DNA of 25,670 nucleotides from contig CAKSHP010000028.1 in assembly GCA_934457145.1 (NCBI GenBank), positions 1 through 25,670 of the forward strand, given 5' to 3'. This document shows positions 8,301 to 16,300 of the stretch, piece after piece. Below the pieces are notes generated by a model. The model saw nothing but the letters and a program-made list of their open reading frames with translations. It was not told where the DNA came from and did not search any database. The DNA is from an uncultured Clostridia bacterium (GTDB taxonomy: Bacteria > Bacillota > Clostridia > UBA1381 > UMGS1253). The translations under genes were made by a program, and so were the position numbers. Numbering within the stretch: the stretch's first letter is position 1; every line of letters begins with the position of its first letter.

Positions 8301-9991
8301 TAAGCAAAAATCTTGAATACCCGGCAGCTGTAACATATAATAATGCACCGGCTAACAGCAAAGATGAAACTATGTCGGATTTCGGCGTTTATGGCGGAAG
8401 CTTTATAAAAAAACTTAGCTTAAACGGAGACGGAACATACGGCGTAAACGTTACAGATTATTTAAATTATGCGGGTTCGGGCGATATGGTTTTTGCAATT
8501 ACTGCCAAAAACATATGCGGCCAGGAGTATTTGGCGCTTGATTTTGAAAAGTTTAGCTTTAATGAGGGCGCTGATTACATACGCTACGGCGGATACACAG
8601 GTGCGGTGTCGGTTGAAGGCAAAACGGCAAAAATCGGCGGAGCTGCGGCAAATTCGGGCATTGCGGTTTTAAATGCTTTCGGAAACGGAGAATGCGCAAA
8701 AGCGGGCAATACTTATTTGATTTGCGGCGACATCGGTGCAGGTGAGGACGCTGATGTTACGGTGGCTGTGATTGACAAAGATAAAAATATTATAGAGTCG
8801 GCAGTCTACAGCGTAAAAAAAGATATGATATCTGCTTTTGAGTTTGGCTATACGGCTGAAAACAGCAGTGCCTGTGCCGTGGCAATATTTGCAGATAAAG
8901 ACACCGACATAACGCTTGGCTCGCTTGAGGTTAAAGATAAAGATGAAGAAAGCATTGTGATTGATAAGATGGCTTCAATTGACGTTTCAAGCGCCAAGGA
9001 GACGGAAGATACAAGAAAGTTTTATGAAATAAGCGTTTCGTCAAGCGACGGAAGTGTTTTTGTAAACGGCGAGGACAAGGGCAGCGCATATACGGGCCAG
9101 CATGAAACCGGAGATGTGATAACGCTTAAGACAGCCGGCGAAGGAGAGTTTTTATACTGGATAGACATGGCTGACAGAAAGATTATATCTAAAAACGAAA
9201 GCTTTGACTTCACGGTTGGCACGGCAAAGACGATTGCGGCGGTTTATGCGCAGAAGAATGCGGCATTTGTAACGTTTACAAGCCTTGGTACAACGGTTTT
9301 GGCAGCCGGCGAGGCGCAAAGCTTTAATGTTCCGAAAGATCCTTATGTTTACGGTTATGAGTTTGCGGGCTGGTATGACGAAAAAGATAAATTAAGCGCA
9401 TACAAGTCGGGCGATTTGGTAACAGATGCTAAAAATGAAAGCTACAAAGCCGGATTTGTGAGAAAAGAAACAAAATACAAAATAACAGTTAACGGAGATG
9501 AAAAGACATATTTGTATAACGATAAAGTAACTGTTATTGCAGAAGCAAAGAAAGACGGAAAGGCGTTTTCGTACTGGGAAAAGGACGGAAAAATTGTTTC
9601 ATATGATTTACAATACGGATTTTATGCAAACGAAGACAGCGTGGTAAATGCGGTTTACGGAGCAAGTGCAGACAAAAAATGCGTGCTCGTAATGAGCAAT
9701 CCGGCAATTGTTGATACAAACAAGATTGCGTTTTTTGCAGAGCGCGACATACCGGAAAAGTATGAGATAATAGAAAACGGAATAATTTTGTCAACGGAAA
9801 ACAATGTGACGCTTGATAACTGCCGTGTAAAGGCGGCGGCTAAAAATACGCAAAATCAGGGACAGTTCACGATAAGAAAGAAAAATGTCGGAGCAGGTGA
9901 GACGTGGCATGGCAGAGCATATGTAATCTATCGTGACAGCACAGGCGAAATAGTGACAATTTATTCAAACGAGGTTTTTAAAACAATTTAA
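2318..9991 (+). CDS. Giant secreted multimodular alpha/beta-hydrolase-like protein (paralog A)
   Basis: The 2557-residue protein has a signal peptide (1-25, ending SVYA|DE). Residues 27-515 form an alpha/beta-hydrolase-like head with a nucleophile-elbow candidate GNSKAG (Ser352), a conserved GHHGETRY segment and a GHA motif with His482. An Ig-like SbsA/Big_5-type domain follows at about 516-615. DNRLRE/CBM96-like modules lie at about 620-730, 928-1098 and 1920-2095. CBM_4_9-like jelly-roll modules, typically ending in IYIDDI, lie at about 733-915, 1100-1262, 1275-1493, 1494-1707 and 1712-1918. The C-terminal part (about 2232-2557) has InlB/Flg_new-like repeats (GYEFAGWYDE) and a terminal domain ending YSNEVFKTI. 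No LPXTG, SLH or transmembrane anchor is visible. The AAGGAG site fixes ATG 2318. It probably binds and de-esterifies an extracellular polysaccharide; binding modules are well supported, the catalytic activity is inferred. Confidence 0.85.
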   Translation: MKKLAAWVVFVCMIFTCVPAFSVYADEPAGGVGGLEEYLKASAALENDGYIGVPVDLYTYYKDTPTEQTKVILYVINTNTKRTGTASDYDILRDFIENKGCTVVVADYKNSEKAKTPDLDWSLAKIAVAVNERGEYLNGQKYAYNRVFIVPSGYSVAFDEYYFSYDKHGTDGCFDQIVKMWNSDFKGVYGDKTITYKDGSTKKVKEVEAKTIYDCVNPDGTPLNMDLKMDIVYPVNPEKEVPVMCLATSDAARLSVWVCSDRPHLTGFLFSGYAGAIMDFAYVPMASSWGYFDGNGSGVSGGVTGDNYTYSLGVYTGVKADTAAIRKLRWLSDYKKDTYKFDVSKIGIYGNSKAGPCLRIGEEHPEKLQEQRLFVGHHGETRYENGDTQGDGKGDDGSDIIRGGEPQPWLTYQDGSEIPSNVQFVYANCGDGIENISKNHAATYATASMEGDRETIFYANIVDACRTYDIPCLYLGFPELGHALVGNMKDKDYGINGYNALFDIANYYLKGDGAAIEYIKMNETQQAPVDSEITFKFSGAVGENEIKKITVTNKSTKKTVSGSFSASFGNTEWLFKPHGLEGGYEYEINVPDTIVCENGKNLINSKKMSFKTKFEKTYEAYKIYDDADMTLLKTESTDSSVYFMFKETDFSNTPYVRLRFSTLNDAANNVLVYGVEDLDEENLKNSKQGKLLGKISLTGADDYEIDVTDYVKDLNGKKPAFILKAEKKKETKVITNCDFENETVGSDDISTGGISKQIDCFVSDEKNTTEGGSKSVKFGYNKDNNYNNGKYHTWIEKMMNAYSSMRILKAADLTDEDIGRKLHVSFKFYDETSRRLRFLVYPFISGDYDDIDSNVIMYNEITVPNQWTTYEFDYRIKNERDIAQNKKSFVLQMGAVGKEQNVAAYLDDIVITEQITDVKVAGGSGENSFAPSLVVYPSSQTVLQSADSAYVESGKLSDTQIDSDCLKVNGRALSANDSGSKTYVKLDIESYGGEQAYFKFKTTADSRGTLEVYGLSGKEECENWKSSAINYLNAPANDVYTNGIQKDKAYMQDTLERYEINGEGEYSVDVSEYAQYMKNKGARYITLVFVSTSKPEVLTKKYNFDQAVDAIRTAAGGGLSDYGKTTDEDHSGSDGRSYYIGKPGRLKLDLLGGYHLFETKDIGRSFKITYWAKADAPTSFKNTTVPIVGYITHHSKEQKITKANEWQQFTYEFTLDKTDITDVSQDATARETKLFTMISFEGVNGSDRIYIDDAAVYETNLSNITIVPVKGNNKLVSYNSFNDWTVGEISASNTEADCVTAAKTFARAGFGNECNTRIVDTEDAGGDGKSFAFVPSGPWNMVKFYNVFDHSPTAADVGRRLKISFKVKSDVSGGFTYGLTSVMARNSRTGTYQVAEDEELDDQNYSGVLYPKTNSGTTAAGEWKTYSFIVDVDELMLHKTVYYTSYGRNFKQAIGMFTFVPGSDLKDKNVYIDDIRTEELDKNDPYNGGWEQKVVSKNDFSDWTVGAAESSNTEADCVTSNHVFARAGFGNECNTRIVDTEDADGSGKSFAFVPSGPWNRFKFYNVFDHSPTAADVGRRFKVSFKVKSDASGEFTYGLTSVMARNSRTDTYQVAEDEELDDQNYSSVLYPKTNSGTTVAGEWKTYSFIVDVDELMLHKTVYYTSYGRNFKQAIGLLTFIPGSDLTGKNVYIDDICTTELDKNAPLISDKLYSAVYDFENVSDASKVQEGNGLEWRAVDENGVLWNSAAENAPMKLIDTTEISTDENHGTGGAKSLKFTSHASWNRFKLLNITDSLGDDKKDITYKISFYVKPNKAGVINIGLIGSNSNKNKYESGGECGSTAYNVKSVTIDKANEWQKVSYEVKIDDVIINNNLNCLMINPKFGQSLLTKTDAATGKDYTESQNKAVFYIDDVFVKEAVGNYGKTFTVKEAAAVGADGKNNTSVLSACGAADKDEKYVRKAYFKFDGNEFSNVLRANLNFNVTNADKQDIYVWAISKNLEYPAAVTYNNAPANSKDETMSDFGVYGGSFIKKLSLNGDGTYGVNVTDYLNYAGSGDMVFAITAKNICGQEYLALDFEKFSFNEGADYIRYGGYTGAVSVEGKTAKIGGAAANSGIAVLNAFGNGECAKAGNTYLICGDIGAGEDADVTVAVIDKDKNIIESAVYSVKKDMISAFEFGYTAENSSACAVAIFADKDTDITLGSLEVKDKDEESIVIDKMASIDVSSAKETEDTRKFYEISVSSSDGSVFVNGEDKGSAYTGQHETGDVITLKTAGEGEFLYWIDMADRKIISKNESFDFTVGTAKTIAAVYAQKNAAFVTFTSLGTTVLAAGEAQSFNVPKDPYVYGYEFAGWYDEKDKLSAYKSGDLVTDAKNESYKAGFVRKETKYKITVNGDEKTYLYNDKVTVIAEAKKDGKAFSYWEKDGKIVSYDLQYGFYANEDSVVNAVYGASADKKCVLVMSNPAIVDTNKIAFFAERDIPEKYEIIENGIILSTENNVTLDNCRVKAAAKNTQNQGQFTIRKKNVGAGETWHGRAYVIYRDSTGEIVTIYSNEVFKTI
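6140..6796 (+). repeat. Tandem duplication unit 1 (CBM_4_9-like module)
   Basis: This is the first copy of a 657-bp (219-codon) in-frame unit of paralog A, residues 1275-1493. It is followed directly by a second copy. Identity is very high in the middle and end (the TYQVAEDEELDDQNYS and HKTVYYTSYGRNFKQAIG segments) and lower at the start. Confidence 0.9.
6797..7433 (+). repeat. Tandem duplication unit 2 (CBM_4_9-like module)
   Basis: This is the second copy, residues 1494 to about 1705, abutting unit 1. It shares long runs of identical nucleotides with unit 1, including almost all of the stretch from GGAGAGTGGAAAAC to GCAATCGGA. The paralog at 10340 has only one, more diverged, equivalent (about 14162-14803). 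Confidence 0.88.
8999..9448 (+). repeat. 450-bp block identical to 16376-16825
   Basis: Every base from 8999 to 9448 matches 16376-16825 (constant offset 7377) inside the 3' parts of the two giant genes. Identity stays high to about 9661/17038 with scattered substitutions, then falls. The block encodes residues starting ETEDTRKFYE and ending in ESYK. Confidence 0.95.
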
Positions 9992-9993
9992 AA
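9911..9993 (+). repeat. 83-bp block identical to 17288-17370
   Basis: The last 26 or so codons, the stop and two following bases are identical in both giant genes. Similarity continues through the downstream terminators. Confidence 0.93.
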
Positions 9994-10014
9994 ATTCACA
10001 TTTCTTCCTTTTGG

Positions 10015-10050
10015 ACGGAGGACGGCAAAAATGCCGTTCTCCGTTTTTTG
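10015..10050 (+). terminator. Intrinsic terminator of paralog A gene
   Basis: A 13-bp stem (10015-10027 with 10032-10044, one G-U pair, loop AAAA) is followed by a T run (10044-10049). It sits 24 bp after the stop, so the two giant genes are separate transcription units unless readthrough occurs. Confidence 0.9.
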
Positions 10051-10055
10051 ATTTT

Positions 10056-10091
10056 CTAAGATATAGCTACAAAAGTGCTAAGATACAGCTA
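10056..10091 (+). repeat. Direct repeats CTAAGATAYAGCTA upstream of paralog B
   Basis: CTAAGATATAGCTA at 10056-10069 and CTAAGATACAGCTA at 10078-10091 differ at one base and are spaced 22 bp, about two helical turns. They lie upstream of candidate promoters for the gene at 10340. They could be regulator binding sites; no direct evidence says which protein. Confidence 0.5.
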
Positions 10092-10119
10092 TTTACTTTA
10101 AAGAATTTTTTGTTATAAT
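10092..10119 (+). promoter_or_regulatory. Possible distal promoter of paralog B gene
   Basis: TTTACT (10092-10097), a 16-bp spacer and TATAAT (10114-10119). The -35 matches four of six consensus bases. It begins directly after the second CTAAGATAYAGCTA repeat. Confidence 0.4.
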
Positions 10120-10161
10120 AAAAATATATTGAAAATATACAAAAACATAGTTTGTGTAACA

Positions 10162-10199
10162 TCTACCGATAGGAGATATAGACAAAACAGGTCTACCGA
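10162..10199 (+). repeat. Direct repeats TCTACCGA before the proximal promoter of paralog B
   Basis: TCTACCGA occurs at 10162-10169 and 10192-10199, 30 bp apart (about three helical turns). The second copy ends 8 bp before the -35 at 10208. This placement is typical of activator half-sites, for example of AraC-type proteins. Confidence 0.4.
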
Positions 10200-10207
10200 A
10201 AATTCCA

Positions 10208-10236
10208 TTGACAAATTGATAAGGGTAAAATATTAT
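10208..10236 (+). promoter_or_regulatory. Proximal promoter of paralog B gene
   Basis: TTGACA (10208-10213), a 17-bp spacer and TATTAT (10231-10236). The predicted start is near 10243, giving a leader of about 97 nt before the GTG at 10340. Confidence 0.7.
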
Positions 10237-10339
10237 AGTTATATAAGATATTTATTATATATAATTTGTTTGAAGATGTGAAACCGAAATGGGCGGATGC
10301 CCGTTAAAATATAAATAAAAAAAGAGAGGAAGATGACAA

Positions 10340-13300
10340 GTGAAAAAATTTTTAAGCATGGTTTTGTGTCTTTGCATGATAATTTCATGCGTTCCGATAC
10401 TCAGCTTTGCAGATGACGCGCCTTCGGGCGGAATTGACGGGCTTGAAAGCTATTTGAAATTTCAGACAACTCTTCAAAATGACGGGTATATAGGCATACC
10501 TGTTGACATTTACACTTATTATAACGAAGAATTTAATCCCGATAAGGACACGACGGTTATTTTCTATGTTATAAATACAAACACTGAGCGCGTTGGCATG
10601 GAGAGCGACTATAACATTTTAAACGACCTTATAAACAATAAGGGATATATTTGTATAGTGGCAGATTTTAAAAACAATCCAAAAGCGGTAAGACCTGATT
10701 TGGACTACAGCATGCTTAAACTTCAGGACAAGGCTGCAAGCCTGAAAAACGGAATTGCACATGTGAGTGCAAGCGAAAACAGCTTTGTGCTTCCGGCAGG
10801 TTACAGCATAACGCTCGGCGAGTATTACTGGTCGATAGACAAGCATGGTGCGGACGGATGCTTAGAGCAGATAGTGAACGTGTGGAACAATGACTTTAAG
10901 TCGGTTAAGGCAAACAAGGTTATAAATTATAAAAGCGGCACAACGAAAAAGGTCAGCGAAACGACAGCGGAAACGATTTATGACTGTGTAAAGCCTGACG
11001 GAAGTCCTATAGATATGGATCTGAGAATGGATATAATATATCCGGTTAAGCCGAAAAATAAGGTGCCGGTGTATATGAATGCGTCGAGCTGGGAAACAAG
11101 AGCCGGCGGAATTTTGCACAATGCAATTTCCTACGGATTTTTGTTTTCGGGATATGCGCTTGCTGTGTATGATTATTGCTATGTGCCGATGGCGCGTGAC
11201 GATCATTACGGCTATTTTGACGGCGACGGCATGGGAAGTTTCGGATATGTGACGGGCGACAATTGCACATATTCGCTCGGTGTGTACACAAATATGAAGT
11301 CGGACACGGCGGCTGTAAGAAAACTAAGGTACCTTGCAGATACAGAACCTGAAAAGTATGCGTTTGACGTTAATAAATTCGGCGTGTACGGAGCGTCGAA
11401 GCAGGGTAACTGTTTAAAGCTTGGCGCAAAACATCCCGAAAAGCTTGCAGAGTACAGAACATTTGAAGGACATCACGGTGAAACGAGATATGATAACGGA
11501 AAAACCGAAGGCGATGGCATGGGCGAAAACGGCAGCGATATTATACGAGGCGGCGAGCCTCAGCCGTGGCTTACATATAAAGACGGAAGCGAAATCCCGT
11601 CAAACGTGCAGTTTGTTTACGGTGCAGTGGGAAGCGGATATGAAGATATCAGCGAGGGGCATGCTCCGACGTTTAATTCCGGCTCGATGCAGGATAATTC
11701 ATATCAGGACTTTTACCCGGCAATAGTCGGCGCACTTCGAAAATATAACATACCTTCGATTTGTCTTTCATTTAAAACGCTCGGACATGCATATGTAAAA
11801 TATATAAACGATAATGATTATGGCATTAACGGATATAATGCGTTTTTCGATCTGGCAAATTATTATTTAAAGGACGAGGGCGCAAGGGTTGAATATATTG
11901 ATTATCACGCGGATAAAAACGATATGGACGCTAAGGCAAAGATAACGTTTAAATTCTCCGGTGAAGTTGGCGAAAGCGAAGTTAGAAAAATAGTTATAAA
12001 AAACAAGCTAAACGGCGAAATTGCAGAGGGCAGTTATTCATCTGAATTCGGGGACACGGAATGGACGTTTGAGCCGCACAATTTAAAGGGCGGCTGCGAA
12101 TACAGCGTGTATGTACCGGAAACGATAGTTTGCAAAAACGGCAAAAAGCTTAAAGAAAGCAAGCATGACAGCTTTAAGGTAAAGCCGGAGGTTATGCAGA
12201 AAGCTTGCGAAATTTCATCGGACTCAGGTATGACACTTTTAAAAACCGACAGTAAAAATGATGCGGTTTACTTTGTGTTTGACAAGACGGATTTTTCAGA
12301 TCAGACAAGCGTTTACCTTCGGTTTTCGGTTACAAACGACGCGGCAAATACTGTGTTGATATATGCTATTGAACAGATAGATGAAACGGATATTAAAAAT
12401 TCTGAAGCGGGCGAGCTTTTGGGAGAGGCAGTGCTTACAGGAAAGGGCGACTACGAAATTGACGTTACGGATTATGTTAAATCGTTAAACGGCAAAAAGC
12501 CCGGATTTATACTTAAAGCAAAGGACAATAAGCAGACAAAGACTATTGCGCTTTATGATTTTGAAAGCTCTGAGGTGGGCGATACAAAAGTAAGCGATAT
12601 TGTGCTTTGGAAATATGCCGAGTGTGCGGTTACGGACGAGAAGAACACATCAGACGGCGGATCAAAGAGTCTTAAGGTTTCATACATGAAAAACAATAAC
12701 TGGAAAAACGGACTTTATCATGTGTGGACGGACAGATTAAACCGCACCGTGAACATTTACAAGCTGATTAAAAAGTCCGGATTAGACGCGACCGACATGG
12801 GCAGAAAGTTTAAAATAAGCTTTAATATTTTTGATGAACGCGAAAGAAGCGTGATGTATCTTTTAACGCCTTACGGTTCTTCCGATTACAGCAAAATTGA
12901 TTTTAAATCGGATAAGTATACCCAAAAAACCAAAGCCGGAGAATGGAAAAACTTTAGTTTTGATTACAGAATAGATGAAGAAATCGAAACTAAGATAAAT
13001 AAACAGGATTTGGGGATATGGCTTTATTCAGCTACTGCAGAGGAGAAAAACCGCTGCGCATATATTGACGATATAAAAGCAGAGGAACAAATCGATGAGG
13101 TAAATATCTGTTCGGCAGAAAATGAAGGAGCTTTTGCACCGTCGCTTGTTTTGCATCCGGCAGATAAGACAACACTTTATGCTTCAAAGGCAGAATATGT
13201 AAACAGTACGGAGAAGAACACGGAAGGTTCGGACAGCATTTTTGTAAGCGGCAGAGCAAAGACAATTGATAAAGATATATGTAAAACATATATAAAGCTT

Positions 13301-16300
13301 GATTTATCAAATTATGACGGCGACAGAGCTTACTTTGGCTTTGAAACGGCTGAAGGAAATGAGGGATCGCTTTATGTTTATGCAATTACCGATAAGAATT
13401 TGCAAAACTGGAATGAAAATTCAATAAACTATTTTAATGCGCCTGCAAATGACAGGTTCGGTTTCGGCGTTAATGAGAAAAAGTGTTTTACGGTGGCGCC
13501 GATTGCAAATTATGAGGTGAGCGGTAAAAAAGAGTATGTTACAGATATTACAAATGCGGCAAAGACAGCAAAGGCAGCGGGATCCGGTTATATAACGTTA
13601 GTATTTGCGTGTGCTTCAAAGCAAAATAAGAGTGTTAATACAGAAGATTTTAACAGTGAGTTTTTAAAAACCGGAGTTTATCCGGGAGGCGGACTTTCAG
13701 CCTACGGACGCGATGATAAAAATAACCGCAGCGGAAAAAGCGGATATTCATATTATATGACCTGCGGGCAGTACGGTTATGAGCGTTTGAGAATAGATAT
13801 TGCAAATTATAAAAAGATTACAGAGGCGGATATAGGAAAAAGCTTCAGGGTTACGTATTATGTGAAGTCAAATATGGCGGGCACATATGAAAATTCACTT
13901 ACACAGAGAATTAATACAAGCTTTAAGCAAAAAACGGTGCAGACTATTGCAGAGGCCGGCAAGTGGCAGAAGATGACATATGATTTTACGCTTACAAGCA
14001 ATGAGGTTGTTGATGTTTCGGATCCGGACAATAAAGTGGCGGCGCTGTTGGATTTTGAAAAGCTTTCGCCGGGACAGACGATTTATATTGACGATATGAC
14101 GCTTGAGCTGAGCGGCGGCGGAAAGATAAACATAACGCCTTTAGAAAACTTTTCGGTTCCGAAAACAGTTTCAGTCATTGACTTTGACGACTGGAACGTC
14201 GGAAAAGTGGACAAAAAGAATTTTAACAGAGAAGTAAACGATGTGAAGGCTATTGGCGTAAGCGGGTTTGAGGCGGATACAAGAGCGGAGATAACCACAG
14301 CTTTTGATACAACCGGCGGCGGAAAGAGCTTTTTGTTTGTACCGAACAAAAATTATAACCGCTTAAAGTTTTATAATATTTTCGACCATAATTTAACGGC
14401 GGACGATGTTGGCAGAACTGTTAATATTTCCTTTAAAGCAAGAAGCGATAAACAGGGAAATTTTTACTACGGACTTATGAGTTCAATTCAGCGCGACAAT
14501 TCGGGAAGTTATCTTGTGTGTGACGGGTTTGAGCCGGATACACAGGACTATGCGGAAAAATTCTATAAAACAAGCTACACGGGAAAGATTGAAGAAAAAG
14601 ACGTTGGAAAGTGGAAAACGTATTCTTTTGATGTGACGGTTGATGAAGAAATGCTTGCAAAAAAGATTTATCAGAAAACAAATACTGATAATAAATATGA
14701 TATTGCAATTGCGCTTCTCGGTATGCGTCCGGAAAAGGATTTGGTCGGAGCAAATATTTATATAGATGATATTTGCGTTACGGAAAAGGATGAAACGGCC
14801 GCAGAGGTTGAAAATCCGTATTCATATTATCAGGATTTTGAAAACGTGAGCAAAGCAGCTTCGGTTGAAGTTGGTGACGGACGCGAAATATGTTATATGT
14901 TAGACGGAAAGTATTATTATAATAACAAAGCCGATAAACCGAATCCTCCGGGTTCGAAATATGTTGGTTTTATTGACAAAAGCGAAATTTCGGACGAGCA
15001 GAATTATACAGAGGGAGGCGCAAAGAGCCTTAAGTTTACCTCGCATGTTTCGTGGAACAGATTTAAGCTTGCAAATGCTGTTAAAACAGACGCTGACGGA
15101 AATGTGGACGCATCGCAGGCAGGAAAAACATATGAGTTTTCATTCTATGCGAGAGGCAATATGGCTAAAAGCTTAAAGCTTGGCTTGGTTGCAGACAATA
15201 CAAGTTCGTTAAAATATGATAACGGCAACTGGTGCAGCGATTACCAGTATAAACCGCAGACAGTTACGCTAAACAGTGCGGATACATGGCAAAAGATTAC
15301 GTATACAGTTGTAATTGATGATGTTATAATTAGTAAGGGACTTAAGAATTTTGGAATTTTCCCGGTGTTTGATCAGAAATTAACAGACACAGAAATTGAT
15401 ATTGACGGAACTAAATATATTTACAGAGATCCTTCGAACACAGCGGTAGTTTATATTGATGATTTTTATGCTCATGAAGCGGTGCCGGGAGAGAAAAATA
15501 TTATGAAAGTTTGCGCGAAAGCAAGCATATCGGGCAGCGGAGCGGTAAATAAAAATATACTTACTGCCGCGGGAGAAAAATCGTCTGACAATGTTAAATA
15601 TATTAATAAAGCATATGTTAAGTTTGATGGCGGCGAATATGACAAAACTCTTGAAGCTGTTTTGAGTTTTGAGGCTGAAAAGGCGAAAAATAAAAAACTT
15701 AATCTTTGGATGATTACAACCGGCGAATATCCCGAAAATCTTACGTATGAAAATGCACCGGCATCAGAAGAGGACGAGCAGATGAAATTGCCTGAAGTTT
15801 ACGGCGGCACTCCGATACAGTTTGATTTAAATGAAGAAGGAGTGTATAGTGCAGATGTGACGGATTATGTGAAAAATAATTCGGGCAGGGATTATATATT
15901 TGCGTTTACCGGCGAAGAAACGGGCGGCAGCGAGTGCGTGTTTGATTATCAAAACGGAAGATTTACGGAAGGCATGGATTATATACTGCTTGGAGAAAAT
16001 TCTTCGGCAGCGATTGAGAACGGAGCGTTGAAGGCGAGCGGAGCGGTTGGACTTTTAAATGCTTTCGGACAGGATGAAGCGGCAGAGGTCGGCGGCAGAT
16101 ACGCTGTAAGCGCTGATGTGTGCGCTGCATCTGACGGCGAAATAACAATTGCCGCATCTGACAGAAACGGCGAGATAAAGGAAAGCGCTTCATACAGCTT
16201 AACAGCAGGGGTTTTGCAGAATATAAAGCTTGATTTTACGGCGCAGAGCGATGATATATGCACAATTGTGATAACAGGCACAGACATTACGGCAGATAAC

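Noticed and set aside
9022..9222. 66-codon antisense frame repeated exactly at 16399-16599
   Set aside because: The two frames are identical only because the underlying sense DNA is in the 450-bp identical block. They lack ribosome binding sites.
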